Shown one piece after another: positions 24,075 to 36,494 of a DNA stretch of 64,000 nucleotides. The stretch comes from Guyanagaster necrorhizus. Its lineage: Eukaryota; Basidiomycota; Agaricomycetes; Agaricales; Physalacriaceae. Made by a program: the position numbers and the translations under genes. The notes under the pieces were generated by a model. That model was not told where the DNA came from. It ran no database searches and was given only the letters and a program-made list of their open reading frames with translations. The stretch covers positions 761,364 through 825,363 of the forward strand of contig NW_025064899.1 of assembly GCF_019112545.1 (NCBI RefSeq), in the 5' to 3' direction. Every line of letters begins with the position of its first letter. The first letter of the stretch is position 1.

Positions 24075-25325
24075 TCAAAGAGTCACTTTCCTGCCCTCTT
24101 TCGCGCTGAGGGCTATGGCATCTATTACCTGATGGATTTTCAGAGCATCGTCAATCGTCGCATGTGTCCCCTCCTTTCCTTTGGCAAACTCAGCCCATCC
24201 GGCAGCCAAGTTTCCCATCAGCCCAGCGCTTTCCACCTCTACAAGCTCTCCATTCAAATAGAGCTTCGGATCCCGAATGTTCACGAAAGCGGAGCTCATT
24301 TGATCATCTGTCAACCGGATAGAGCCTTCCTCTCCATCAATCTCCCATAGAAGTTGTTGTCGGCCTTGAGTGGCAGCAACGCCTCCACGCCAGACCTCGC
24401 TGACAAGGACACCGGATTTGAATGCCCCAATGAAGGAGATGTGGTCGGCTGCTGTGTTAGCGGCTGTTTCGAGGACGTTGCCTTCGACATCGACGACCTC
24501 CGCTGTAGGATAAAGGATTGCAGCAGATGCGCTGAGATAGCTGAGGTCACCGAATATGTAAGTTAGGATGTCGAGATGATGGCCAATAGCGATGTCCAAC
24601 ATAGAGGACCCTATGCAACGATAAGTACTGTTATAACGCGAGCGGCCTCGGACATACCTGCGGATGGGTCAAATGTAGTGGCAGCATTTGCTTTGTTAAT
24701 TCGCAGGCCCCAGTATCCCATCTCTCTGGGTACTAGGCCAACCTTATCGATGGTCAGCGGATCTTTGACGGCATCTTCAGCATACACAAACCAGAGACGT
24801 AGAAAGAATATTTCCTATTCTGCCAGAGTCGATAATTTCTTTGACCTAGGATCGGAATCAGTTATACGAATACATGTACCACCCACTTCAAAAAACCTTC
24901 TTCACAACAGCAGAGTGCCGCCCCTGGAGCCCAACCATCGATCGCAAACCCTTCGCATGAGCTTTCTCTGCAAATTCCAACGTTTCCTTGGTGTTCCTTC
25001 CAGCCGGCCATTCAATGAAAAAATCCTTGCCGGCATCAAGGACTGGGATGAGTGCGTCATAATGATTAGGCGACCGGACGGAAACTGCGACGAAATCAAC
25101 ATTAGGATCGGCAGCAATTTTGGACGTCGAGCCATAGTACGGCGTTACAGGATGGCCTGCTTCTTCGCTTTGTTTCTCCGCCGATGCCTGGGAAGACTCT
25201 GGAGACGATGTGGATACGGCCGTGAGGCTGTATTTTCCATTCTTGAGCAGTGTCGGGGCAAGCAGAATGGACGCCCAGCCTTGCTTGGAGAGACCGACGA
25301 ATCCGACTTTGATTGGAGCAATCAT
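24075..25325 (-). CDS. Gal80-like NAD(P)-binding oxidoreductase (Gfo/Idh/MocA family)
   Basis: The first exon (25325 to about 24895) begins MIAPIKVGFVGLSKQGWAS, a Rossmann fold of the Gal80 kind. It continues with DPNVDFVAVSVRSPNHYDAL and AGKDFFIEWPAGRNTKETLE, the region equivalent to the E-K-P motif in which lysine is replaced. Short introns follow. MLDIAIGHHLDILTYIFGDL and RQQLLWEIDGEEGSIRL identify the C-terminal Gfo/Idh/MocA domain. The stop is at 24075. Gal80 of ascomycete yeasts binds NAD(P) and regulates transcription; many filamentous relatives are probably enzymes, so substrate and role are open. The join around 24720-24830 is not fully clear. A 265-codon ORF antisense to this gene is a shadow. 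Confidence 0.85.
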
Positions 25326-25966
25326 GGAAAGAGTTCAACGAAGAGGGGCAGTGAAGATGATGGTTTTTTATAGCGAGGGTTACTCATCCATGATTAGTCC
25401 CAGGCGATCCAAGACATATGTTCAGCCCCGTTATAGCCGCCGGCAGAAATATTTTACCGCCGGCAGCACCTGTCTAACAAATCTGCATCCGTGCATCCAA
25501 AACTCCTGTGTTGCTGACCTGTAAATTGAGGGAATTTGGGTTAGGAGAGGATCCTGCTCAAAGTTTCGCAGCTTGAAGGGCGTCGTTCTTTCTCCTATTT
25601 CATCTGAGTCGTTGAAACACTGCCGGAACGCCTAAGCATCCTTTCACCGAGGCTTCTTAGGGCGTAGTCGGGGCCGGCATCCCCGTGAGACCAGTTTCAG
25701 TCCCACCGACGTGAGGAATCAGCCTCACATTCTGACGGAGAACATCGACATATGTTTAGGGGCACAGGAGCATGGGAACATTCTCTTTGTGCGGTAAGGA
25801 TATTAATCGCTGTTTTTGTCACGTTGGTTTACTCTTCTCCCATCAGAGAAGTTATGGGATGGACGATTTAAGGCCCCTTCTACTTGAGATGATGTCTGAC
25901 GATCCGTTCGCCATCTAAGGAGGCTTGACGAGCTCGTGTCCTCGAAGGACGAATTATGGCTTCTCC
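25326..25966. other. Intergenic region
   Basis: Promoter side of the Gal80-like gene and 3' flank of the SET relic. No gene found, and no missing part of a SET domain. Confidence 0.5.
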
Positions 25967-26720
25967 TTAAACATCCCCCCCAAAAACGGAATGCACAACG
26001 TCCTTGGATTGAGCCAGAAGATACTTGTATTTTTCTTCCTGAGTAAGACCATTCAAAGGAGCCACTGGTAAACCCATGGATGACAGAGACATGACCATCA
26101 AAGGCCTCTCGTCGACGATGAGGTCGCCTGTCTTGATTTTGCGCATCGTGAACATGCCTAACCCTTTGCCCAGGGACGAAGAGATACGATAGACCTTACC
26201 TCCCACCTCTTTCAGAGGTCGTGGAAACCCAGAGATGTGTTTGAGTTGTCGATTAAGATATCCAGGTATCAAGCATTGAGTTCACTCCCTAGGGAAGGGG
26301 ACTTGCATGTGGGTCGAGAGATCATCATCCGGGTCAGGCTTATTTTCAAAGGCCCCAGGGTCATTCTCGTCGGGCGGAGAGGCGAAAGCTAAAGTAGAAT
26401 CGGTTAAGGCTGGTATCAGACATCACACACAGGTGTATACCATTCGTGAAGTCGTCGTCAGTGTATCCCATCTTGTTCGTCACCTCAGCAATCTTCTTCT
26501 CTGGTTCCTCAGTAGACGATTCTTAGCTTACCAAATACTATGAGATTTTGTACTATGTACCTTTACCTTCCGTACGGTCCAGAAACTCTTCATCAGAAAC
26601 TGTAGAATATCTTCAGTGATACGATAAGCATACGACGATGTGCACGAGATGCCTTCGGTGAATTTCAGGTCTTTCAAGTCATCCTTTGTACAAGCTGGAA
26701 AACTTGTGGGTTTCTTTGTC
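25967..26720 (-). pseudogene. SET-domain protein relic with nonsense codon and missing C-terminus
   Basis: The upstream exons read VSDEEFLDRTE, EESSTEEPEKKIAEVTNKMG, then AFASPPDENDPGAFENKPDP, with plausible short introns. The frame meets TGA at 26284-26282 (PRE-stop-TQCLIPGYLNRQ), where related proteins appear to have tryptophan. It continues in the same frame as IPGYLNRQLKHISGFPRPLK, then YRISSSLGKGLGMFTMRKIK, which is the start of a SET domain. The ORF stops at 25967 after only about 60 SET residues; the catalytic NHS/Tyr region is absent. SET proteins of this type are putative lysine methyltransferases. With a nonsense codon and a lost catalytic half, this copy cannot be active. Confidence 0.7.
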
Positions 26721-28020
26721 GTCGGCTTTGGAGTGATCTCTCCTTCTTATCCTATAAATAATCTGCCATTGTAGCTTTCTTCTCTTTTCTCTCATCTCTT
26801 TCCTGGCCAGCATCCACTGATAAGTCTTCCTTCTTCCCTGGCTTCCTTCAGTTCAGTAATATTTCTGAAGCCTTTGTTTACTTTCACCAAAAATCCAGAA
26901 CCTAATGATGAAGCACTACCGATATCAATCAACGTTCTCGGTTATCGTACAAAGCATTAGCATCCATAGCGCGATGTTATTTCCAAGTACCAAGATCCAC
27001 CGGGAACAATGTCCATCGATATCGAATGGGAACCGATGGGATATCATACTTGACTTGAGATACATGAAGGGTGTGAAGTGGTGACCAACATGAGGCCTTT
27101 ACAGGTCGTGTCTAGGTAATTCTCACTTTCCCGCATATCGTGCCGGACTCAATTTGTAAAATTTTAACGTATACAGTTTAATTTATCTACGATGCATTAC
27201 TCCCGCCTACACCAATATCCCATATAAGAAACATTTCCTAGAATGTGCTTAGCCTTTTCTGTATCTGCACGCTTTTGAGGACGTCTCAAATATGATGTAT
27301 GAATAAGTCGATCCGTGAAGTCTACAGCGTTCCGCTACTACCACTTCCATTGTTCTTTCGAATGAACGAAACCAAAAAGGCATAGCTTCTCCCACTTTTA
27401 GCTCTCGTCTGACTGACAGAAAATGCCAGAAACTATGTGACGTCTCTCCTGCCTTGCCCATCGGTTAATATTCTTGTCTGAATGCTTTAGGCATCCTTAT
27501 CATGCAAAACTATCATGCGTGTCCGGCATGGCATCCATACGTGGAATGGGTCAATCAGAACTATCGATGTCTATAGGTTGGATCATACTTCACATGAATG
27601 ACTGTACCACCGGCACCTCTTACATCATCTTCCCCATCATCCACTAAGGCGACTTCTTCATAAGCTTCACCTTCTTGAACGGCTCGCCCTTATTCTAATC
27701 GTCTACCATACTTATCTACTACTTGGACGCGCTCTCACACAATGGAAATACACATGCGTCAACGACGTAGACAATTTGGGATTTTCTCGTGCTCCGGCCG
27801 AAAAGATAAAGGGTACAGCTGTAATCTGCGGTGGAAGGTAAAGGTAAATGATTGATCTTTCTGAATTTTCGTCGTGCTCTAATATTCCATGGTTAGACAG
27901 TGACGAAGCGAAACGTGTGGATTCCTGGAACCAGAAAAACATCCGGTCTTGCGTTATGCAGTGCGACTCCCTGCAAGGTTTGCGAATTATTACCTCTGAG
28001 GGATCGTTTGCTGAAGCACC
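26721..28020. other. Gene-free stretch
   Basis: The part near 26700 (TPKPTTKKPTSFPACTKDDL) may be an upstream exon of the SET relic. The rest, to 28020, holds only short ORFs. No RNA gene or repeat seen. Confidence 0.45.
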
Positions 28021-29737
28021 GTGACAGGTGTCCAAGTATTCGTGTACAGAGGCTGTTGCAAACTATTCCGGGGATTTGAGAGCAAATGTAAAGCCTTGGA
28101 TATAAAGTCAGCTAGCTTCATTTGGAAATCTAATTGTAGGTGTGCTAATGATTTGTTACATAGTGTTTGCCCGGGTGATTTTCGTACATCTACTTGGGGG
28201 CTGTGGACCATGACACCTTAACACAGAATACGACGGAGACCTTCCTAAAACCGTGTTTGTCAGTCGTCGGGGTCTTGAGACTCTGATTTGCCGTCTTGTA
28301 CTCAGCGATCGGTATGAGAATATCAAGCAAATAACTGGGACTGCAACTGGAGTATCCAGCAGCTGCTTTAATTCTCAATACCTCGATCAAGTAACGATCC
28401 GGACAGGCCGGGGCATACGAACTGTCCAAGCCTCTATGGTCACGCGGGTAAGTGATATCCCCGGCCCAATTTCACAAGCGGCTGACCCGACATCATTCTC
28501 AGATTGCACAGGTCCTGCATGTGCTGGTATTAAATGGCTGAGGCGAGAAGGATTCGGGATAGCGGCTGAGTATCCGAGACGAAAACTTCCCCTTGACGAG
28601 CTCAAAATCGCATACGACCAGAAGATTCACTATTCGACGCTTCATTTCCATGTCCCGAAGGAAGTTGGGAAGCCCTTGCCGGGATTCCCGACTAATTATG
28701 ATGATTGTGGACCCATTTAGAATTGCACAACGGATTATACTGTCGACCATCGAAGCATATACACACAACGCGTCGAGGGTAATTTTAGTAAGCATCCCTT
28801 GCTTGATACAACTTCATGTTTCACTGACGCCGTAAAGTCAAAGTATACTGTGGTGCCTGGGGTGATATGGACCCGCCTCAAACTGTTGGAAGTCAAGCAC
28901 TATGTACGAGCGATGATCACCAAGAAACTTATTCCCGATTGGTTTTCTGTCTTGATATCTTAGACGAAATCGCGTCCGCATTCGTGAGTCATGCCGGTCA
29001 TCCATCCTCCATGGTCAGGAAGTACATTATTGATCTAACTCAGATATGCAGCACCGATAACTTACACGCGATTTGAATACGCAGTCAACTTGCCATCCAA
29101 TTGGGTGGCCATTGGCGACAGTGTGACGAGGGTGAACCCTGTCTTTGGGTATGTTCCGCATCGCCCAGTGTCTGTCTACCTTATTCATTCTCATCATAGA
29201 CAAAGTTGTACAAAAGCTCTTTTAGGCGCAGTATGTCTGAATACAATGCTTGTAGGCGTTAAGACGACCGTTGCGCTTCCTCAAAATTTCTCTAAGATGT
29301 TCTTCGAAACACAAGGCGCTAAAATCGCTCCTCTCTGGTAAGTTTATCGCGTATGCGCGTGAGGTCTTAGAAGTGAAACTGTCATTCAGGACCGACGTGA
29401 AGGCCGAAGATTACGGATACGAGACGACCATCCCTGTTCCTGAGAGTACCTATCAAAGGGGTAATTCCCCCGGTGATATATTAGGAGGCTCCACATCGTC
29501 GCATTCACGGTATGTTGATTTCTTCTTCTGCTATGAACTTCGAAACGAGCACTCAGTTGGTGGTAGGACAAGCAGGCCGGTTCGTCACTGTGGCATGTAA
29601 AGATGTTTTTGGCGCCACACATCAATAACATCCAGTTGGGGTTGGTGCTGAAGATTGCATGGAATTCATTAGAGATCATTGGGCTTGACAGATACGAGTA
29701 TTCTGTGATCTTGGTGGCGGAGGATTGGGTTAAATAA
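28021..29737 (+). pseudogene. FAD-dependent oxidoreductase/monooxygenase-like pseudogene, copy 1
   Basis: Pieces in order: FRGFESKCKALDIKSASFIW (28070-28130), VFVSRRGLETLICRLVLSDR (28253 on), QVTIRTGRGIRTVQASMV, DCTGPACAGIKWLRREGFG, LDELKIAYDQKIHYSTLHFH, NLPSNWVAIGDSVTRVNPVF, and QSCTKALLGAVCLNTMLVGV with KIAPLW. The GDS motif is the FAD-ribose contact of the family. Two lesions are visible. TAG at 28718-28720 sits where copy 2 has tyrosine (GVIY). A one-base frameshift near 28945-28955 separates DWFSV from CLDILDEIASA. C-terminal exons run to TAA at 29735-29737 (SLWHVKMFLAPHINNIQLGL). The N-terminal GxGxxG Rossmann motif was not found upstream. The family is common in Agaricomycetes; substrate unknown. 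Confidence 0.7.
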
Positions 29738-29914
29738 TTTATTGTGTTCAGGGTGTCTCTAAATGGCATGGATTATAGCAAACGTCGAAATATTTCCAGG
29801 CAATATCTAGATCCAAAATACATTGAGAAGTTCATTGGGGCAGAAACATTGGCTGTTGACCATACAGATTCATATGCTGGGAGCAAAGAAAATCGCTCTG
29901 AGGCTCTGCGAGTA

Positions 29915-30429
29915 TCAGTTAAATCTCTGGCCATCATTTGAAGAAATCGCGTGCTCACAAAATAGAGATCGAGCATGCGTGAACCTTTCCAACCACCGAG
30001 GTTTGGCGCGGAATCCATACTCCTTCATAATTGTCATGATCCACTTCTTCGTGGGAACTCCCCATCCCTGATCAGGGTCCTTGCTCGCGATCGCCAGCAC
30101 CCACAGGCATTCATAAGCCGGTGAGTTTACAACCTGGAGTCTCACGGCGATTATCTCGGCTCTGATACCTGCCTCTGCGAGTGGTCGCACGTAAATGTGT
30201 TCCGCTGCAGTGACGAGATCGCATACTTGGCGAACTTGTGTGCGGTACTTCTGTGGCTTGAAACATTTTTGTACGCGTTTGGGGTCGATAGGAAACCCGA
30301 GAACGAATTCTTCTTTGCCAAACGATTTGGACCTGATGGGACCGGAGGGGGAGGAAAGCCTGGAGCAAGGTGGTATATGTTAGCACGGTGTTTTTGGTAA
30401 AGGGAGCTATGGGCGTACGTATTGGACAT
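29915..30429 (-). CDS. Unknown protein, 142 aa, two exons
   Basis: Exon 1 (30429-30419) encodes only the first few residues (MSN). After an 86-nt intron (30418-30333, GTACGC...CATCAG) exon 2 (30332-29915) is open for 139 codons to TGA. It reads SKSFGKEEFVLGFPIDPKRV, QKCFKPQKYRTQVRQVCDLV, AEAGIRAEIIAVRLQVVNSP, YECLWVLAIASKDPDQGWG and so on. The protein is basic, with no signal peptide or membrane span. I recognise no domain. Support comes from the open exon, good splice signals and protein-like composition. The gene lies between the damaged FAD gene and the SDR gene. Confidence 0.5.
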
Positions 30430-31412
30430 CAATATCTTAGCAAGCGATGATTAATTGATTGCCAGTGGCAAGAGGATAGAGAGACAAGTAGCTGGCGATG
30501 GCACGAGCATGTACGTCTAGCCGAGACCCGGCATTGCTCTATTTGTGTAACAATGCCAAGCATTGTTTTGACAAAGTGTGCCAGAGATTTATAGGGTTAC
30601 TTTTGTTTCTTCTATATGTCAACGCTGTGGTAGAGTCGCATGGAACTTGACAGACCGCTTCTACCAGAACTTCTTAAGCTTCAAGTCCAGAATGCCACTA
30701 TAGACGTTGGGGATAGTGTAATTGATCTATCAGTTACAAGGAGACTGCGAGACTGCTCATATACAATAGTGTGGCACAATACGCAACTCAGGATGATTCG
30801 TCATGGGAGCTAGCAAGAGCCCATCAGTACACCACATAAGAAAGGGATCAGAGGGACTGGTGGTTAATTATGAAACGCGTTTCGGTCACGGGATCGATTT
30901 CCGAACACCTGATTCGGGGGCTCTGTCATGTCAGATACATTGTGCTGGAGACGGTTTCCTCCATCCCTCAAAATGATCACAGAGCTAAGAAGAACTCGTT
31001 TCAGTATGCGAAGATTGCAACAATCATGCAGACATTCAACACTGCATCAAAAGATCACTTACCTATACCATTAGGTACTTCTATACATTTCACAGGGAGC
31101 ACGCGGAAAGAAAAACTCTCAGAGCATTGAGCTTTACATCTTTATGGGCGATTGATATGCTGCTAGACGTATAATTTGTTTATGTGTAATGATGAGAAGA
31201 GAAGAGACGGCAACATGATGGAATAAAGTGTATCTCTAACAGACGCTGGTATTATATCTCTGATCTGATCTTATCTCATCATTACACGGCACGGCACCTT
31301 CAGGCACTTTGTGAAACCGTTTCAGATCATCACTGTGGAAAGATGGAATATATAACATGATTCGCCATGAACTCTTCTCCAATACAACTTCTTCCCTTCC
31401 TTCCAACCCAAC
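30430..31412. other. Intergenic region upstream of the SDR gene
   Basis: Divergent promoters of the 142-aa gene and the SDR gene. Nothing recognisable besides the SDR TATA-like site. Confidence 0.55.
31349..31355 (+). promoter_or_regulatory. TATA-like box of the SDR gene
   Basis: TATATAA 58 bp upstream of the ATG at 31413, on the coding strand. Confidence 0.5.
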
Positions 31413-32389
31413 ATGCCTGACCTCGCTACCGCCAAAGCGTCCAATGATAAATTTTCCCCTTCTTATATCCCTGTGGCGGTTATTGTGGGGGGAACATCTG
31501 GGATAGGGGAGGCGATGATAAAGGCAATCGCCCACTATACAGGAGGGAAGGTCCACCTCATCACCATTGGCCGCAATCGCACCGCAGCCGAGAAGACCTT
31601 CGCTTCTCTCCCCACCGCCACAGCAGAGGATGGTAAACCCGTGCTACGAGAATTCGTGTTCTGTAATGCGGAGTTAATGGAGAACATCAAAACTACAGCA
31701 ACAGATCTCTCTGCGCGTCTTACGAAGATCAACTACCTCATTTTGTCTGCTGGGTACGCAGACTTATGGTCAGGGAGGCAGGAGACAGAGGAAGGGATTG
31801 ACAAGTTACTGGGGCTGCGGTATTATTCACGGTTCAAGTATACGTATGAGCTTTTGCCCTTGCTAAGGAATGCGAAGGACGCGGGGGAGGATGCGAAGGT
31901 CATGTCGATCTTGGCATCTGGACTGGGACGTGCTATTGATGTCAACGATCTGGGAATGAAACACTCGTACAAGGCATACAAGGCTACTTTGGCGAGTGGC
32001 TCGTATAACGATATCATGGTAGAAGTCCGTCTTGTTTTTTTTCTGCCATCTTTCCGCTTCCCTTATATCATTCCCAGGAATTCGCGAAGCGCAATCCCGA
32101 GATCTCATTCACACATATCTATCCTGGATTTGTCGATACACCAGGGACGCGGCCAACACACTGGGCTCTACGCCTTTTCACCCCGCTGATCGTTCTGTTA
32201 GTTTGGTTGGCTGCTATCTCGCCGCAGGAATCCGCAGAATATATGCTGTTTGCGCTGTTTGATGGAGAAAAGGGCTTCTTCCATCGCGGTTCTAAAGGCG
32301 ATGATCTCGGGACGAAGGGGTACTCCTTTACGGATGAGGAGAAGAGGGCTGTTTGGGAACATTCAGTGGAAGTTACTCGGTGTGCATGA
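31413..32389 (+). CDS. Short-chain dehydrogenase/reductase (NAD(P)-dependent)
   Basis: Two exons, 31413-32018 and 32078-32389, separated by a 59-nt intron, encode 305 residues. The cofactor motif GGTSGIG lies near residues 27-33. The core motif region reads INYLILSAGY, with the usual NNAG replaced by LSAG. The catalytic YxxxK is present as YKAYK near residue 190. EFAKRNPEISFTHIYPGFVD follows the intron and is typical of fungal retinol-dehydrogenase-like SDRs. The C-terminal part (FTPLIVLLVWLAAI) is hydrophobic and may anchor the enzyme to a membrane. The substrate is unknown. The flanking oxidoreductase relics and transporter suggest a former metabolic cluster. Confidence 0.9.
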
Positions 32390-33083
32390 ACGTTGGGACT
32401 GTTGATATTCTTGGATTCGGATTGGGGGCAGGTATGGTTCCTACAGGTTCAGGTTCAGCCCTCGTTTTGTATGAATGACCTAATGATGAGTAACATCGTT
32501 GAACGTTGAGGGTTTAGGGCTTGACTGTTCGCTTCGAGAATTTGATCAGCAGGACGGGCTGCGAGACGCTTCCTTTCCCTCTTCTACTGAAGGCAGGCCG
32601 TGCGATATAAAATCGTCATCGAACAACATCGCCACTCTGTGCTTTATTCCTATGTATCAGTGCACTGTAATCCCTACTTAGGACTACCTCATGAAATGAT
32701 GACTCGGATATCCAAATAACTTACCGACAATGTTACCCGTTCAGGGACTTCTGAAAGATATCGGCGTTCATTGCCAAATATGGACATTCAGCTAAGGACA
32801 GTACTAATTTGCATGTCAGTAAACCCTTGATTCGATGATCAACACAATACGTAAATGTGCAAATAATACATGGATAACTACTTTCAACAATGGAACTCTG
32901 TCAACATATTTGTTGAGGACGACCTTCGCTTCTCAAAGAACATAAGTAGGTGCAACGGCGAAGAGGACTGTCACAATATAGGCCGGTTGTTTGTGCGATC
33001 GAGAAGAAGTGTATTAACTATAGCTAACACATTACTGTACGATGTAAACCGTTACTCTAATCGTGATTCGTGAAGTTGATAAT
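32390..33083. other. Intergenic region between convergent SDR and UNC93-like genes
   Basis: No supported gene, repeat or RNA. Confidence 0.6.
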
Positions 33084-35106
33084 CTACTCTAGTGCATCAA
33101 CAGATAATTTCGTATCAGTATCAAAGGTGGCTTGGCCCGCCAAACGAGCCTCTCTCTCCAGTCTACCTTCCAGGTTAACCCCAATCTGTCGAATAACAAG
33201 CCAAGCAGGAACAAGACTGACGCCCCACAACCCAAAATTTATGGAGCTTGTTGGCAACGTTGCCAAAGCAGAGATAGAATTGAGACCGTAGCTGACGCAC
33301 TGTGAAGCTGATTCTGTAGCACGAAGGAGCCCAGCAACGCGTGAAGCACCTTCGATATCGTCGACAACTGAAGACAGAAAAGTCAGCTGGGAGGATGTTG
33401 AAGGGTGGACTATAGGCTCACTGTGTCCCACGACCCAAAAGAGAAGCATATAGTTCAGCTGGAAACCTCCGACAAGGAAGAGATACAAAGCGAATCCCCT
33501 TCCGAATCCAGGGCTTGACCAATCGAGAACTACTCCAGTCTTCTGATATTCGTGCTAGATATTCATGAGCTTAGATCATATGGGTAGATGGAATACACAA
33601 CGTACTTGTATAATCGTTGACCACGTCCACCAACACCCTTGAAGACCCAGGACTACGATAAACGCACTTCGAGCACGGAATTTAAGGGACAGTGTTGTTC
33701 GATCAAGGAAGCGCTTTTAGATGGAATGGCTATCAGCAAGCTGCGGAAGCGACAACGTATGTTTCTTACACCAAGAAGGTTCCCAAAAATGATGGCCACG
33801 ATTGCAGAAAGGAAAGAACCCAAAGCACGCGCACGGACACTGAAATGCACTGTCGTTCTCCATCAGGTGTAGCTGACGGTATAAATTTGATTTGAGCCTA
33901 CAGGTGAGGTATGTTCCATTGAATGCTTCGCTAAATACGGCTTGTGTAATCAGAGGAATGGTGAGAAGGAACTAAACGCCGCGATTAACAACGATACTCT
34001 GGGTGAGCAGAAGTACATACATTCTTGGAGAAGAACAATCGCAAGCTATCCCTGGCTTCGCGCTTTAAGTTGCTGTCTTTGATCAGATGTACTTGTGTTC
34101 CGTCCGTCCGCTGGACCTTCTCCGGAGAGGAGAGTAACCAAGCAGTGAAAGGACCAAGCGCCTCTACGTGGACCAAGTCAACAAGTGAAGAACGATACTG
34201 TTGATGACGCACGAAGGGTGATGAAAATGATGTAGACTTTTGGCGACACGGAACCAGCTTCCGAGCGATGTGCGTTGAGTCCAAGATTGATCGCACCGCC
34301 TACAATCTGACCACCGACGCGGAAGGAAAGCCAATATCCGATGAACTTGCCAAGGTTATGGGCCTCAGGATAATTCAGAGCCACAGCACCTTCGGCCTGT
34401 CATTAAATCGGTCAACTGACCCGCGGCCGCTGCCAATGGAAGCTGACGAACGCACCATCCAAAATACACCCGCACTGATACCACACAACGCCGCTCCGAA
34501 CAGGACGAACCACTGAGTTCCGAATACGTTGTTGCAATAGAGACCAGCTGCGTAGGCTGAAGACATGTAAATGTTAGAGTGCGAGAATATGTTAAATGAA
34601 GGATGGACAGACGCGCGTAGCCAGCAGCACCGAACGACAAAGTGGCCCTAATACCAAATTTGTTCACCATCAAGCCTGATGTAGGTCTAGTAAATATCTC
34701 GGTTCAGAGCGTGAAGCAAAGCCATATACGTACTACCGAGGAATGCCGTTATGACCATGAGGGCAAAGGTCAAGGCGTTAGAGGCGCTAAAAGTTGATCA
34801 GCATTCCCCAATCGACCCAATCGTGACGGGACATACTTGACTAGATACGGTTCTGTAGTGGAAACGTTAGTCTACAAGGTCACGAATAAAACACATAAGC
34901 TTACTTTGCAAACCTCCAGCACCCAACGAGTTCATAGCACCCCATATCCCTGCATACGCTCGGCTAAGCGCTCTCGTAAACCCACACAAAAGAGGATACA
35001 TACCAGGTGCAAGGAAATTGGTAATTCCAAGGACCGTAGCATTGAAAAAAGTCGATCGATACCAGTGAACCTTGATAGGAGTCGAATTGTGCAGCGTTTC
35101 GGACAT
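33084..35106 (-). CDS. UNC93-like major facilitator superfamily transporter
   Basis: Start ATG 35106-35104 (MSETLHNSTPIKVHWYRSTF); an in-frame ATG 18 bp upstream is possible. A 54-nt intron joins ITNFLAPG to IWGAMNSLGAGGLQ, the family signature after helix 1. Later exons give SGLMVNKFGIRATLSFGAAG, YAAGLYCNNVFGTQWFVLFG with AALCGISAGVFWM, ALNYPEAHNLGKFIGYWLSF with GGQIVGGAINLGLN, FLLTIPLITQAVFSEAFNGT, GCWWTWSTIIQ and FGLWGVSLVPAWLVIRQIGV. The stop is at 33084. The order and spacing of membrane segments fit the 11-12-helix UNC93/DUF895 MFS branch. Fungal members are uncharacterised plasma-membrane permeases. About ten introns are needed and I saw no forced stop. The join near 33740-33780 is tentative. 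Confidence 0.82.
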
Positions 35107-36494
35107 GATGGTATGTTGATCCAAGGTCCCGAAAAGTGGTCGTCAGCTGATGAAGGAGGTGTCAGCGCGCTTCTTATACATAATGACTGGGTGAAGAATA
35201 AGTACCGGTTATCAAATTTGTGGACAACGATAGGATTTTGGCATTGACTTACATAGTAGCGCCATAGGCATGCGGAAAAAGTTGTGGATTGCGCCACCTG
35301 TGACGTTTTGGCGTGCTAATTGCGCTCGATGAGGCTTTAGTCTCGTAAAACGCAATACTTCAGAGAATGAAGCAGAGCGGATCTAAGAAACACCAACTAG
35401 TACTGAAAGAGTCATTCTGCGGGGACGACGGCATGAAGAATTTGTAGGGCGATATCAATAACGGGTGGGTCGCACAAGAGTGGGGATCCCTGTGATCGGC
35501 GACTTGTCACTGAAAGTTAAAGATTGGATCCTCACAGAACCTCCTAGGTATTGACCGCAGGAAGCGAAGTTCTGGCTCTCGGAACAATCCAGCGACTTGC
35601 GGCTGCTAGTACAGATTCAAACCTTCTCCCATGCCAGCGGCTAATCGACTCCAGTACAAAAGATATTTGGACATCTGAAATATATGTCTGCATAGAACCA
35701 GACTTGTCTGGTTCATTGTATGAGGCTATTTCAGAAGAGAGAAGGAGAAGAAGATCCACGAGCCACTGTGCGCCTTGCCATTCGTTTCATGGGCGGTTCA
35801 ATTTTGGGTTTTTCTGAGTCGCGTTCGGCGGCCGCCGGCCCGGTATTACTGCGCCAAGTCTGGACTGGGAAACTTTGCTCTTTCTTATTCGTGCACATCT
35901 ACTACTCTGCCCCAGATTACACAAATGAAAACCTATCCTACGAAATTCTGACACCTTGTGTGCAAAGAATGGCAACCGGGAGAAACCTTTTGCTTCGCCG
36001 CGGATGTCCAAATATATACTGTTTTCATGTGGTACGAGCGATCGTAGGGAGGGATGGGTTGCGGAAGCAAAGCCAAGAACAGGATAATTGTATTGAAACC
36101 CGGAGAGGACGGAGAAGTTGCGATAATGGACTCTAGAGCGTCTTTGGCCATGTCAGTTAGAGCAAAAGCCGTAATGGTGCAGATATGGTCTGCACTTGAA
36201 TCGGAGTGAAGTCGTAGAGCAAGTTGATAACGGGTAGCCGCTTATCTTTCTCAACCTTCCCGTCAAAGGCTTGAGTATATTTGTAATCGATTGTGATATT
36301 AGGAACCGGTTACAAGACTGATTTCTTATAGTAAGCCATATGAGTTGTGAACTTATATGAGGTTGAAATGTCACCCTACAGCGAGAATGTAAGTATATAT
36401 TTGATAAATGCTGGACAGCAGACTGGATTTCCCTGCAGGGAATCCGGTGCCGGTCTTCAGCGCGATATCTTCTCATCAAAGATGACCCTACATT
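35107..36494. other. Gene-free stretch
   Basis: Upstream of the transporter and downstream of FAD copy 2. ORFs on both strands (for example plus 35720-36136 and minus 35933-36151) overlap one another and resemble nothing known to me. Confidence 0.45.

Noticed and set aside
24576..25373. 265-codon plus-strand ORF
   Set aside because: Antisense to the Gal80-like gene, whose frame has clear domain motifs. The plus-strand translation has none.
35720..36151. Overlapping ORFs on both strands
   Set aside because: They overlap, have no recognisable motif and lie in an interval without splice-consistent exons.
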